A stretch of 64,000 bases of DNA, taken from assembly GCA_023393095.1 (NCBI GenBank), contig JAEWMT010000070.1:1-64000 (forward strand). Reading direction: 5' to 3'. The notes under the pieces are model-generated. The model did not search any database. It was not told the origin of the DNA and was given only the letters and a program-made list of their open reading frames with translations. This document shows, one piece after another, positions 51,528-60,926 of the stretch. The position numbers and the translations under genes are program-made. The number at the start of each line of letters is the position of its first letter. The first letter of the stretch is position 1. The stretch comes from Bacillota bacterium (GTDB taxonomy: Bacteria > Bacillota > Clostridia > Lachnospirales > Lachnospiraceae).

Positions 51528-54377
51528 TTATCTTAATCTGATTCTGGTTTCCGTTGAAACTGCGTATTCATAAGCAATTGATCCCATGCTACATTCTATG
51601 ATATAGGTTAGTTTTCCTTCTTCATCGTATACCAGTCCGCATCCGATCTTATTAACACTGTCAGGGATTTGAATTCGCTCAAGATCCACGCAATCATAAA
51701 ATGCGTTAAATTCGATTTCTTCCACACCTTCTGCCATACCCACCTCTTTTACTTTGGAATTTTTAAAGGCCTCTATATCGATTTTCTTCACTGATTTCGG
51801 TATCACTACCTTATCTATCTTTGAATCTCTAAATGCTCCGGGAGCAATCTCAGTAACAGTATCCGGAATTATTGCCGTTTTGTCGGTACCCTGATATTTT
51901 ATCAGTACCCCATTTGACAGAATTATATAGTTATCCTTTTGATTACTAAGCCACGCCGTATTGTAAAAAGCATCACTTCCTACATTAAATTTGGTAGATG
52001 GCATCTGGATCGTTTTCAAATTCTTACATTCGCTAAAGGCATACTCTCCAATCGATTTAATTCCATTTGGCAGTTTTAATTCTTCCAGGGTTTTATTATT
52101 GTAAAATGCTTTATCTGCTATAATAGTATAAGAATCGGACAGAGTAAGTGATTTATCACTTCCACTATATTTGAGTAATATGTTCTGTAATACCAATATC
52201 TTATCTTTTGACTGTGTGTAAAACGGTGTGGTTGTAAATACTTGAGAACCCATGTCATCCAGAGTTCCGCTAAAGGAAACCTTACCAAGGCTGCTACAGT
52301 CTTTGAATGCACAGTCTCCTAAATACTTTAATTTATCAGGGAGTTTAATTTCTAATAACGAGCTACAATTATTGAATACATAAGCATCCATATAGGTTAT
52401 GTTATTAGGAAGGATTATCTTCTTTAATTTCGGACAATATGCAAATGCAGCGGAATATACTACACCATCCCAATTACTGCTCTTGCCTCCTTTATCATCT
52501 ATCGTTACTTCTTCCAGTACTTCGCAATTATCAAATGCACCCATTCCAATATACTCAATTTTATTCGGCAACACTACCTTCTTTAATTCACTACAGAGGG
52601 TAAAACTGAAATCTCCGATGTGTTTCATACTGGAAGGCAGTATAATTTCTGTAATATCATCGTTTTGAGCAAACGCATTGTTTGCGATTGTATCTATGGT
52701 ATCAGGAATTGTAACTTTGCCACCCTTGCCTTTATAAGAGATTAACTTACCGTTAATTGCAAAGAAGTCACCAGGAATGGAGTTCATCCATTTCGTACCC
52801 GTCAATGCATCTACTGCGATATCGATATTTTCATCTGCAAATTCAATATTACCAAGATTTGTACAACCGTCAAAGCATTTATTCGGTAGTTCTTTTATAT
52901 TCGAATTAATTTTTATGCTCTCAAATGAAGCACAATTGCAGAAAGCAGAAGCTCCTATGCTTATTACACCGGATGGCAGTGTAAAATCAGATAATTTACT
53001 GCAGTTTTTAAATGCCTTTTCCCCAATTGTGGTTAACTTATCTGGCATACTTACCTTTACCAAGGATTTGCAGCCATCAAATAAAGATGAAGGTACTTCC
53101 GCTATCTTATAGGGAATTTTTATTGATGTCAGGCTACTACAGCCCATAAATACTCCATCCTCCAGCACAGTTAAAGTGTCCGGCATATTGACTGATTGTA
53201 GTTTTGTACAATAGCTAAATGCTTCCTCTCCAAGCTCTGACAGTTTATTTGGTAGTACTACCTTCTTTAATGACTTACATCCATCAAAAAGCCATGTTTC
53301 AATTATTGTGAGCTTACTGTTCTTAGCGAAACTGACCTGAGAAAGATTTTTACAATGTGAAAAGGCGCCTCTTCCGATAGTTGTCACCATGCTCGGAATA
53401 TTGATACTTGTTAATCCAGTATAACTGAATGCCCAATCTCCAATCGATTTGACACCGGACGGTATATTTATTTTCTTTAAATTTATGCAATCGGAAAATG
53501 CAAATTCTTTTATTTCTATAAGATTCTTATCTAGTACTACCTCCGATAGCTTTTTATTGTTATAAAAAGCACCCTCATTAATGGTTTGGATATTTGAAGG
53601 AAGTACCACTTTAGTACGGCTTCCCCGATATTTCAGAAGAATACCATCTCCTACCACAAGAAACTCTTTTTTATTGTTCTTTAGCCACGGTGTATCAGTA
53701 AATGCTTCCAATCCAATAGAATTTACACTGGCAGGGATTGATACCTTTTTTAACTTACTGAAACCAACAAAAGCATCATCCAAAATACTTTTCAAACCAC
53801 GGTTCATCACGATCTGTGTCAGTTTATTCTTTACACCGCTAAATGCATCACTTCCGATTTCTTTTACAGATAACGGCAGAGTTACTTTTGATGATTGTCC
53901 GTTATAATGAATCAGAATGCCATTTCCTTCAATTACGAATTTCCGTTTATCATTCTTTAACCAATGGGAATCCTTAAAACTTTCTGATTCGATTCTACTC
54001 ACTGTCTTGGGAATCGTTACCTTTGACAGATTAACATCTCCAAAAAAAGCCTCGTATTCGATGGTTTCAACGCCACTTTTCATAGTAACTGTTTTCAGGT
54101 TATGACAATTGGAAAAGGCACATAGGCCGATTACCTTAACATCTCCGGGAATAATAACCTCCTCAATCTGACTATTTTCATCAAATGCAAAATTTCCTAT
54201 TTCCTTCACGCCAGAGGGTATGGTTATCTTGCTTTCGGTTCCTACATAGTCCGTTAAGATACCATCCTTAATTACAAAGTCTTCATTACCCTTAGCATAG
54301 CCTTTTACAGGGAATGCAGCTGCAAAAATCAACGCCGCGGCGAATAACCCCATACTGATTTTTTGTCTTATTTTCAT
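51528..54377 (-). CDS. Secreted BspA-like LRR protein, upstream copy
   Basis: GGAGG upstream sets the start at 54377, giving 949 residues, equal to the downstream copy. Same signal peptide ('MGLFAAALIFAAAFPVKGYA'), repeat order and C-terminal end ('RIRLR'). Differences are substitutions at scattered, mainly repeat-surface positions, for example 'FAFDENSQIEEV' against 'RAFSDNSRIEEV'. The pair is a tandem duplication with no net length change. Likely secreted and loosely wall-associated. Confidence 0.9.
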   Translation of the reverse strand: MKIRQKISMGLFAAALIFAAAFPVKGYAKGNEDFVIKDGILTDYVGTESKITIPSGVKEIGNFAFDENSQIEEVIIPGDVKVIGLCAFSNCHNLKTVTMKSGVETIEYEAFFGDVNLSKVTIPKTVSRIESESFKDSHWLKNDKRKFVIEGNGILIHYNGQSSKVTLPLSVKEIGSDAFSGVKNKLTQIVMNRGLKSILDDAFVGFSKLKKVSIPASVNSIGLEAFTDTPWLKNNKKEFLVVGDGILLKYRGSRTKVVLPSNIQTINEGAFYNNKKLSEVVLDKNLIEIKEFAFSDCINLKKINIPSGVKSIGDWAFSYTGLTSINIPSMVTTIGRGAFSHCKNLSQVSFAKNSKLTIIETWLFDGCKSLKKVVLPNKLSELGEEAFSYCTKLQSVNMPDTLTVLEDGVFMGCSSLTSIKIPYKIAEVPSSLFDGCKSLVKVSMPDKLTTIGEKAFKNCSKLSDFTLPSGVISIGASAFCNCASFESIKINSNIKELPNKCFDGCTNLGNIEFADENIDIAVDALTGTKWMNSIPGDFFAINGKLISYKGKGGKVTIPDTIDTIANNAFAQNDDITEIILPSSMKHIGDFSFTLCSELKKVVLPNKIEYIGMGAFDNCEVLEEVTIDDKGGKSSNWDGVVYSAAFAYCPKLKKIILPNNITYMDAYVFNNCSSLLEIKLPDKLKYLGDCAFKDCSSLGKVSFSGTLDDMGSQVFTTTPFYTQSKDKILVLQNILLKYSGSDKSLTLSDSYTIIADKAFYNNKTLEELKLPNGIKSIGEYAFSECKNLKTIQMPSTKFNVGSDAFYNTAWLSNQKDNYIILSNGVLIKYQGTDKTAIIPDTVTEIAPGAFRDSKIDKVVIPKSVKKIDIEAFKNSKVKEVGMAEGVEEIEFNAFYDCVDLERIQIPDSVNKIGCGLVYDEEGKLTYIIECSMGSIAYEYAVSTETRIRLR

Positions 54378-54629
54378 CTTGACCTCCAAATTGTTTTGAA
54401 CTCATTGAAGCAATGAATCAAATGATTGCTTACATTTTTTTATACACCCTTCTCGTTATCACCATATTATACATTAATTTCCTTATTTGTATAGTTAAAT
54501 ATTTATTAAGTTTCCAAATACAATTTTAACAACTACTTTTAAAAAATTAAATGTTTATCTATATTTTTCCTTGCATGTAATAATATGTTATGTTATACTA
54601 ACCCGAAAATCAAGTTAGGAGAATTTACC

Positions 54630-54851
54630 ATGAAAATGTTTAACCTTATTCTCGTCGTCTTTTGCTTATATGTAAAATTATAGCTTACCTCTTGTAGCAA
54701 TTTTATTTGTGTAGCTGCAGGCAGGTTAATCTCTTGTATCTATGCAAATACGGATAAGGTTTTTCTATATACAATAGCCATACCGCCTTGCATAATATTT
54801 ATTTCAATATTATTCAAGGCTTTTTTATTTTTAAATTACATTTTACTCTAA
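54630..54851 (+). pseudogene. Small membrane-protein ORF with an in-frame amber codon
   Basis: ATG at 54630 with AGGAG 8 nt upstream. The frame runs 17 codons ('MKMFNLILVVFCLYVKL'), meets TAG at 54681, then stays open in the same frame ('TSCSNFICVAAGRLISCIY', 'VFLYTIAIPPCIIFISILF') to TAA at 54849. The 73-codon whole would be a small protein with two or three hydrophobic segments. Either a nonsense pseudogene or a 17-residue peptide followed by chance sequence. Confidence 0.35.
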
Positions 54852-54871
54852 TACATTAAATACAAAGGTAT

Positions 54872-54903
54872 TTGCAAAGACGATATAGTTTCGCAATTAC
54901 TTA
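54872..54903. repeat. Solo end of the 61.8-kb MITE family
   Basis: Reverse-complemented, this segment matches 61830-61858 at 26 of 29 bases (GTAATTGCGAAACTATATCG and onward) and shares the TARGTAATT tip. No partner end was found to its left, so it is probably a broken copy. It lies 32 bp before the ABC ATPase gene. Confidence 0.6.
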
Positions 54904-54934
54904 AAATGATTACTATGAAAGGGGAGATTTCTTA

Positions 54935-55924
54935 ATGGAAGCAATCACAGTTAATCACTTGTCTAAGACCTTTCAGGTTAAAGTTAAGGAAAAAGGTCTT
55001 GGAGGCAGCATTAAATCAATATTTCATCCAACCTATCGTAGTATCAATGCAGTGGATGATATCAGCTTTCATGTTGAAGAAGGTGAGATACTTGCATTTA
55101 TCGGACCAAATGGGGCAGGAAAGAGTACAACTATCAAAATGCTTACCGGAATTTTATATCCAAATCAGGGCGCAGCTTCTGTCATGAATATTAATCCGGC
55201 AAAAAAGAGGAAGCAGCTATCTTATAAAATAGGGACGGTATTTGGGCAAAAGGAGCAGCTCTGGACTCATCTTACCCCTTACGATAATTTTAAGTTCTTC
55301 GGGGCTATCTATGATTTAAAGGATAGTGAAGCCGAAGCCAGAATAGCGGAGTTAATTCAGGTATTTGAACTGGAGGAGTTCATTAACACCCCTGTCAGAA
55401 ATCTTTCCCTTGGTCAAAGAATCCGCTGTGAGATCGTCGCTTCCCTGATTCACAGACCACAGATTCTATTTCTGGATGAGCCTACCATTGGACTGGATCC
55501 TGTAGTAAAGGAAAACATTAGGGCTTTAATAAAGAAAATGAATAAAGAATACCAGACCACCATATTTTTGACCAGTCATGATATCGGTGATATAGAGAAG
55601 CTCTGTAAAAGAATTATCATTGTTAATCATGGTCGCATCGTACTGGATGATTCCATGGAAAAAATTAAATATCATTACCTTGGTAAGAAAATAGTTGATG
55701 TAAAAATGAGGGAGCTGACTGATTTAAGCGACGAGGACGGAATCACTGTGATCAAAAGTAAGGGAAATCAAGTAAAGCTTGAAGTTGATACAACAAAAAG
55801 GAACATCAGTGACGCCCTAAAACTAATTGATGCCGATAATATCCTAGATATCAACATATCCAATATCCCTCTAGAAAACATTATAACAGAGATATATAAA
55901 GAAAACCGGCAAGGCATGATCTAG
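54935..55924 (+). CDS. ABC-2 exporter ATPase
   Basis: A 329-residue ATPase with an N-terminal extension ('FQVKVKEKGLGGSIKSIFHP') typical of the group paired with DUF990/ABC-2 permeases. It has Walker A 'GPNGAGKSTTIKMLTGIL', the Q-loop 'GTVFGQKEQLWTHLTPYDN', signature 'LSLGQRIRCEIVASL', Walker B 'ILFLDEPTIGLDP' and switch 'FLTSHDIGDIEKLC'. The C-terminal domain is short. AAGGGGAG lies upstream of the ATG. It is first of three genes; the substrate is unknown, and homologues include viologen- and drug-type exporters. Confidence 0.92.
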   Translation: MEAITVNHLSKTFQVKVKEKGLGGSIKSIFHPTYRSINAVDDISFHVEEGEILAFIGPNGAGKSTTIKMLTGILYPNQGAASVMNINPAKKRKQLSYKIGTVFGQKEQLWTHLTPYDNFKFFGAIYDLKDSEAEARIAELIQVFELEEFINTPVRNLSLGQRIRCEIVASLIHRPQILFLDEPTIGLDPVVKENIRALIKKMNKEYQTTIFLTSHDIGDIEKLCKRIIIVNHGRIVLDDSMEKIKYHYLGKKIVDVKMRELTDLSDEDGITVIKSKGNQVKLEVDTTKRNISDALKLIDADNILDINISNIPLENIITEIYKENRQGMI

Positions 55925-55944
55925 ATGGTAGAAAGGAGGTCCTC

Positions 55945-56736
55945 ATGCGAAAATATATGTTTATCTTCAAAGCGACCCTAATGGAAAGCCTTCAATATGT
56001 TATGAATATCATATTAGGATTTCTTACGTACTTTATGATAATATTTATATTTATTCACCTATGGAAATATATGTACTCTGATTCCTCTAGTTTAATTAGT
56101 GGCTACTCCATTCAGCAGATGATCTGGTATGTAATCTTTACGGAAGCAGTATGGTTCGGAGGACGACACAGAACACTTACCTTTCAGGTCAGTAATAATA
56201 TAAAGAGTGGCACAATCGCTTACAGCATCAATAAACCGTACCATTATATGTTATATATTATCTCAAAGTACCTTGGTGATATTGTAATTCAGATCACGCT
56301 TTTTTTCGGTGCAGGGATTCTGATTGGATTAATCTTTATCGGTCCCATTCCGGATTTCAGGCTTTACCATCTGCCATTTGCAATAGCATCCTTTATCCTT
56401 GGAATTATGATCAATGCATTTATTTGTATCAGTATTTGCGTACTATCCTTTTGGATTGAGGATTCCACACCGTTTCGATGGATCTATGATAAGTTGATTA
56501 TTGTAATTGGTACTCTATTTCCCTTAGAATTATTCCCAATATGGGCACAACCGCTAATCAAATTCTCTCCAATCTATGTAGTGAATTACGGACCGGCAAA
56601 GCTGATGGTTGATTTTAGCTTCGTAACAGCGGCAAAGATATTTCTAGCGCAAATGATATACATTATTATTACCTTATTAATATTATTTTCATTGTTTCGG
56701 AAGGGAGTGAAAAAGCTTAATGTTAACGGCGGCTAA
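55945..56736 (+). CDS. ABC-2 type permease, first subunit
   Basis: A 263-residue protein with six predicted membrane segments, including 'VMNIILGFLTYFMIIFIFIHL', 'LFFGAGILIGLIFIG' and 'FAIASFILGIMINAFICISIC'. The 'WFGGRHRTLTFQVSNNIKSGTIAYSINKP' region (core 'NNIKSGTIAYSINKP') is the cytoplasmic motif of these ABC-2 permeases, recurring as 'IMNGKLDSYLVQPKN' in the next gene. AAGGAGG precedes the ATG. It overlaps the second permease by 17 bp; the two form a heterodimer with the ATPase. Confidence 0.88.
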   Translation: MRKYMFIFKATLMESLQYVMNIILGFLTYFMIIFIFIHLWKYMYSDSSSLISGYSIQQMIWYVIFTEAVWFGGRHRTLTFQVSNNIKSGTIAYSINKPYHYMLYIISKYLGDIVIQITLFFGAGILIGLIFIGPIPDFRLYHLPFAIASFILGIMINAFICISICVLSFWIEDSTPFRWIYDKLIIVIGTLFPLELFPIWAQPLIKFSPIYVVNYGPAKLMVDFSFVTAAKIFLAQMIYIIITLLILFSLFRKGVKKLNVNGG

Positions 56737-57514
56737 TCATCAATGGAGGGTTATCCTTCTTTCTTTAAAATATAATCTTATGCGTGAAATGACTAATCGT
56801 ATTACCTTTATGACTAATGTATGCTTTATGATTTTAAATAACGCTACCTTCATTATACAATGGATGCTTTTGTTTCACCTAAAGAAAAGCATAGGCGGGT
56901 ATCAACTAGATGAAATCATGTTGCTTTGGGGTTTGTCGGCCTCCACCTACGGATTGTCCCATATCATGTTTCAGCAGGCATATTCACTTCCTACCATTAT
57001 CATGAACGGCAAGCTAGATTCCTATCTGGTTCAGCCGAAAAATGTACTGCTTAGTGTAATAACCTCAGCTACCAATTCCTCTGCTATCGGGGATCTCATC
57101 TATGGATATTTAGTACTAATTATATTTAATTTCAGTATTACCAATTTGCTTCTTTATACCTTATTTAGCATACTGGGTGCTTTGATTATGACTGCCTTCA
57201 TTGTTATATCAGGCAGTATTTCCTTCTGGATTACACGGGGAGATATGATATTAGATAGCTTATTTAATATAATGACCCTCTTCTCCACTTATCCAGATAC
57301 AATTTTTAAAGAAATCGTGAGACTACTATTTTACACTCTTGTACCAATCGGATTCATGGTTTATCTACCAATGAAAATCATTCTGCATTTTAATCTGCTT
57401 TTTGTATTGGCGGTTATCTGCTTTACTTTATTCATAGTACCTTTGGCCTTCTTCATCTTCAATCGGGGGTTACGGCGGTATACATCAAGTAATCTGATGA
57501 TGTCGAGAATTTAA
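56720..57514 (+). CDS. ABC-2 type permease, second subunit
   Basis: A 264-residue membrane protein, paralogous to the first permease: 'ITFMTNVCFMILNNATFIIQWMLLF' (in part), 'LPTIIMNGKLDSYLVQPKNVL', 'TLFSILGALIMTAFIVISGS', and C-terminal 'FALFIVPLAFF'-like segment 'CFTLFIVPLAFFIFNRGLRRY'. GGGAGTG lies 11 nt before the ATG within the preceding gene, so translation is coupled. It completes the exporter. Confidence 0.88.
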   Translation: MLTAANHQWRVILLSLKYNLMREMTNRITFMTNVCFMILNNATFIIQWMLLFHLKKSIGGYQLDEIMLLWGLSASTYGLSHIMFQQAYSLPTIIMNGKLDSYLVQPKNVLLSVITSATNSSAIGDLIYGYLVLIIFNFSITNLLLYTLFSILGALIMTAFIVISGSISFWITRGDMILDSLFNIMTLFSTYPDTIFKEIVRLLFYTLVPIGFMVYLPMKIILHFNLLFVLAVICFTLFIVPLAFFIFNRGLRRYTSSNLMMSRI

Positions 57515-57564
57515 ATAAAGTATCTTCTTATTATATACTGTAATAATTATTGTATTAATTACAA

Positions 57565-57580
57565 AATTACAATTGTAATT
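57565..57580. promoter_or_regulatory. Palindrome in the gap before phosphofructokinase
   Basis: AATTACAATTGTAATT is a perfect 16-bp palindrome, 50 bp past the permease stop. It could be an operator or part of a weak terminator. The remaining 300 bp to 57816 is AT-rich with no convincing promoter. Confidence 0.3.
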
Positions 57581-57816
57581 ATTTGCCATTTAATTATTTT
57601 CATGATACAATGAAATTTGTGGACAACCAAAAATTACATATGATTATCTTGCTATTAACAGCAAGTCACTAATTTACTGCAGATACGTTTAAAACAGGAT
57701 AAATTACTATAAATTTATCTGATTTAACAAGAAGTACAACGAGGTTATACGTATATTGATGTGAGCTACGTTTGACAAATCTTATTCTGTAAAATGTAAA
57801 GGAGTGAAATGATTGT

Positions 57817-59037
57817 ATGGTACTTGAAGGAAAAGTTGTAGTAGCACAAGGCGGTGGTCCAACCGCAGTAATTAACCAGTCCTTAGTCGGAGCTGTATTG
57901 GAATCCAGAAAATTTCCGCAGATCACAAAGGTTTATGGTGCGGTTAACGGGGTTTCGGGAATTATCAATGAGGATTTTCTTGATTTAACCCAAGAGACAA
58001 CACATAATCTAGAGCAGGTAGCAATTACACCATCGTCTGCTTTATACTCAACAAGAGATAAACCGGATAATTCATATTGCAAGGAGATTTTTAATGTTTT
58101 TAAAGTCCACGGTGTAAGATATTTCTTCTACATTGGGGGCAATGACTCTGCCGACACTGTTCGGATTGTTAATGAGCAGGCAGAATCCTCAGGTTATGAA
58201 TTCAGAGCTATTCATATTCCAAAAACGATTGATAATGATCTGATGATAAATGACCATACTCCCGGTTACCCCTCGGCCGCCAAATTTGTTGCCCAATCCT
58301 TTATCGGACTTAATCTGGATAACAGAGCTCTTCCCGGCGTTCATATCGGAGTTGTTATGGGACGGCATGCCGGCTTCTTAACCGCTGCTTCTTCCATTGC
58401 GCAGAAATATCCTGATGACGGCCCACATTTGATTTATCTTCCCGAGCGTCCTTTTATTGTAGATAATTTCCTTAAGGATGTTAAAAGTGTATATGAAAAA
58501 TACGGCCGCTGTATCATAGCAGTATCCGAAGGTATTCAGGATGAAAATGGCGTTCCGATTGTATCGAAGTTAATCAAAAACAAGGAAACAGATGCACATG
58601 GTAATACGCAGCTGTCAGGTACAGGTGCCTTAGGTGATCTGTTATCTCAGGAGATTAAGAATAAGCTTGGTATTAGCCGCGTTCGCTCCGATACCTTAGG
58701 ATATCTACAAAGATCCTTCATGGGATGTGTATCTCCTATAGACCAGCACGAGGCCAGAGAAGTTGGGGAGAAAGCTGCTCAGTTTGCAATCTGGCATAAT
58801 ATTGACGGTTCCATTACTATCCACCGGACCGGTCTTTATTCTGTAGATTATAAAATGACTGATTTACATAATGTTGCAGGTAAAACGAAGCTTATGCCAG
58901 ATCATTTCATTAACGAGTACAACAATAATGTTACCGACGCCTTCAAATATTACCTACAGCCTTTGCTTGGATGTGATATGCCGGAAGCCAGTATGTTAAG
59001 GGCTCCCAGAGCAGAGAAATTACTTCATAAGTTATAG
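57817..59037 (+). CDS. pfp: Pyrophosphate-dependent 6-phosphofructokinase
   Basis: A 406-residue PFK: 'VAQGGGPTAVINQSLVGAV', 'YIGGNDSADT' (residues 105-114), 'PKTIDNDL' (135-142, catalytic Asp139), 'GVVMGRHAGFLTAASS', 'YLPERPF' and 'LGYLQRSF'. Asp110 after the glycine pair and Lys136 in place of Gly are the residues that exclude ATP and select pyrophosphate. It phosphorylates fructose-6-phosphate reversibly with PPi. AAAGGAG is 12 nt before the ATG. It fits a fermenter that saves ATP, and PPi is released by GlgC in the glycogen pathway. Confidence 0.93.
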   Translation: MVLEGKVVVAQGGGPTAVINQSLVGAVLESRKFPQITKVYGAVNGVSGIINEDFLDLTQETTHNLEQVAITPSSALYSTRDKPDNSYCKEIFNVFKVHGVRYFFYIGGNDSADTVRIVNEQAESSGYEFRAIHIPKTIDNDLMINDHTPGYPSAAKFVAQSFIGLNLDNRALPGVHIGVVMGRHAGFLTAASSIAQKYPDDGPHLIYLPERPFIVDNFLKDVKSVYEKYGRCIIAVSEGIQDENGVPIVSKLIKNKETDAHGNTQLSGTGALGDLLSQEIKNKLGISRVRSDTLGYLQRSFMGCVSPIDQHEAREVGEKAAQFAIWHNIDGSITIHRTGLYSVDYKMTDLHNVAGKTKLMPDHFINEYNNNVTDAFKYYLQPLLGCDMPEASMLRAPRAEKLLHKL

Positions 59038-59043
59038 TTAAAA

Positions 59044-59098
59044 AAAAGGAGCATCGTTACTTTTTTCATAAAAAATAAAAAAGTAACGATACTCCTTT
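59044..59098 (+). terminator. Terminator of the phosphofructokinase gene
   Basis: AAAGGAG-ATCGTTACTTTTTT pairs with AAAAAAGTAACGAT-CTCCTTT (one mismatch) around CATAAAAAAT. Confidence 0.8.
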
Positions 59099-59271
59099 CA
59101 TGAATAATCAATTAGCAACGAATGTTTTAGCGAATATGATTTGGTAATTAATGTTAAACGGGTAATATCAGAACATTAATTACTACCTTATTAATTAATT
59201 CTCATAAAACTGTTGAATAAAACTAGTCCGATTGAAAAACCAAAAACTATAAATGGTATACATTTTTTGAA

Positions 59272-59790
59272 TTAGTTATGATACTTCTCCCAGCTTACTA
59301 ATTCCTCTAGACTCTTTCGAGGCGTTTCTGTGCTTCTTTCCTTGGAAGGATACCCAATCGGCAATAATGCAATTGGTTCCAGATGCGATGGTAGCTCGAG
59401 TAATTCACGACAGAGTTTTGCATCAAAAGCACAGACCCAACAGCTTCCAAGTCCTAGGTCAGTTGCAGCAAGTGTCATATGGTCAACTGCAATCGCTACA
59501 TCAATATCGCAATGATCCTTGCCATCACTGCGTTTCCAGGATACCGAATGATCTCCGCAGATTACTATGATGACTGGTGCGCTTTTTATCCAATTACGTT
59601 CATAGCATTGGGTTACCTTTTGTCTTTCATCCCCATCGGTTATTACAATATATTGAAGGGGCTGATAATTAACAGCAGAAGGTGCTAATCTACCAGCCTC
59701 CAGTACCTGAAGCAGCTTTTCCTTCTCTACCTCTTTCTCCAAATATCCTCTTACTGAATATCTTTTCTTTACGATATCTATCAATGACAT
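59272..59790 (-). CDS. Nitroreductase-family protein
   Basis: GGAG 9 nt upstream favours the ATG at 59790 (172 residues). FMN-dependent fold: 'IVKKRYSVRGYLEKEVEKEKL', 'LEAGRLAPSAVNYQPLQYIVI' (in part), 'DVAIAVDHMTLAATDLGLGSCWV' with core 'AVDHMTLAATDLGLG', and 'ALLPIGYPSKERSTETPRKSL'. At 172 residues it is the short type. Probably an NAD(P)H-dependent reductase of quinones, nitro compounds or flavins; substrate unknown. Single gene. Confidence 0.9.
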   Translation of the reverse strand: MSLIDIVKKRYSVRGYLEKEVEKEKLLQVLEAGRLAPSAVNYQPLQYIVITDGDERQKVTQCYERNWIKSAPVIIVICGDHSVSWKRSDGKDHCDIDVAIAVDHMTLAATDLGLGSCWVCAFDAKLCRELLELPSHLEPIALLPIGYPSKERSTETPRKSLEELVSWEKYHN

Positions 59791-59922
59791 TATCATCATC
59801 TCCTTTTTTTCTGGAAAATGCTTATCAACTGCCTATTTTCTTACTGCTATTGCCTAAATTATTATATCTTAATGCAACTGTCATCACAAGTTCTTAATAT
59901 ATTGAATTTTAAAAGATATGAA

Positions 59923-59957
59923 ATAAAAAATCGGGGCTTTTTAAAACGCCCCAATTT
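59923..59957 (-). terminator. Terminator of the tiny basic protein gene
   Basis: On the minus strand GGGGC (59952-59948) pairs with GCCCC (59937-59933) with A/T pairs extending inward, then six T. Confidence 0.75.
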
Positions 59958-59963
59958 GTGGTA

Positions 59964-60047
59964 CTATTTTTTTTTAGTTGAAGTAGCTGCCGTTCCTTTA
60001 TCGGAGCTCTTCTTTTTCGGAGCTTTTTTCGGATTCTTATCTCCCAT
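59964..60047 (-). CDS. 27-residue Lys/Ser-rich small protein
   Basis: ATG at 60047, stop TAG at 59964, too short for most gene finders. The product starts 'MGDKNPKKAPKKKSS' and ends 'TSTKKK'. GAAGGTGG stands about 8 nt upstream and a strong terminator lies 7 bp after the stop, so it has a complete expression unit. I recall very short 'MGDKSPK...' basic proteins annotated in many bacteria, with no known function. RNA or ribosome binding is plausible from charge alone. Confidence 0.65.
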   Translation of the reverse strand: MGDKNPKKAPKKKSSDKGTAATSTKKK

Positions 60048-60254
60048 GCAATTCACCACCTTCTATATTATTTTGCCCTTTCATTAATTTCATTTTATAT
60101 TGATTTACATATATTGTCAATTTCATTTTCATTATTAATTGGTGGAATCGGATGATTACATCTATCCATGTATTGAATTTGAACAATAGAGGTGACAATC
60201 CCAGCAAAACATCTCATGTTTGTTATTTTATTCCATTAATTTTTCAAATTCCAC

Positions 60255-60315
60255 TTGACGCGAAAGAAAGTTTTAACTAAGATATTAAGTGACCAATATA
60301 CAAGAAACTGGTCAC
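60255..60315 (+). promoter_or_regulatory. Promoter and palindromic operator of the TetR/membrane-protein operon
   Basis: TTGACG (60255-60260), 17 bp, TAAGAT (60278-60283). GTGACCA at 60289-60295 and TGGTCAC at 60309-60315 form a perfect inverted repeat over the start region, in the right place for autorepression by the TetR protein. Confidence 0.6.
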
Positions 60316-60330
60316 ATGAGGAGACGAGAC

Positions 60331-60924
60331 ATGTCAATATTTCCGATGGAAAAGCGAGAAAGTATTAAGACAACAATGTTAGAGGTTGGTATAAAACTAA
60401 TTAAGCAAAAAGGAATGCAACACATAACAATTAGCGAGATTACAAAGCAAACTAGTATTGGAAAAGGGACGTTTTATCATTTTTATAAATCTAAAGAGAG
60501 ATTTATTTATGAAGTAATATTGTATAGCAAAGAAAAAATTTATCGAGAAATAAATCGAATTGTTGAAGAGAAGGGTGGTATCAATCGCGAAAATTTCGAG
60601 AAACTTTTTAATGTGTTTTCGTTAACAGGGGATAACAATATCATTAGTTCAATTACCGTGGAAGATGAAATATGGCTGGCAAAGAAGCTATCCTTAGAAT
60701 ACATCTTGAATCCTTCTAAGGAGGAGGCGATCATACAAAGTATATTAGAAAATGCGATTGGTATACGAGAGGGCATTCATTTTCATGTGTTAGCAAATAT
60801 GATGAAAATTATGGCATTAACAGTGGAAAATAAAGAGTTTTTACATCAGGACGTTTTAGAAGAAAATATTAGACTTATGGTAAGACAAATATTAGATTAT
60901 ATTTTTGAGAAAGAAGAGGGATAG
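60331..60924 (+). CDS. TetR-family transcriptional regulator
   Basis: AGGAGA 6 nt upstream favours the ATG at 60331 (197 residues); earlier in-frame starts overlap the operator. DNA-binding part: 'RESIKTTMLEVGIKLIKQKG', 'HITISEITKQTSIGKGTFYHFYKSKERFIYE' with core 'ITKQTSIGKGTFYHFYKSK'. The C-terminal ligand domain is unlike its neighbour at 15827. Two bases separate it from the membrane-protein gene, so both are one operon, probably self-repressed through the GTGACCA palindrome. Confidence 0.9.
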   Translation: MSIFPMEKRESIKTTMLEVGIKLIKQKGMQHITISEITKQTSIGKGTFYHFYKSKERFIYEVILYSKEKIYREINRIVEEKGGINRENFEKLFNVFSLTGDNNIISSITVEDEIWLAKKLSLEYILNPSKEEAIIQSILENAIGIREGIHFHVLANMMKIMALTVENKEFLHQDVLEENIRLMVRQILDYIFEKEEG

Positions 60925-60926
60925 AT

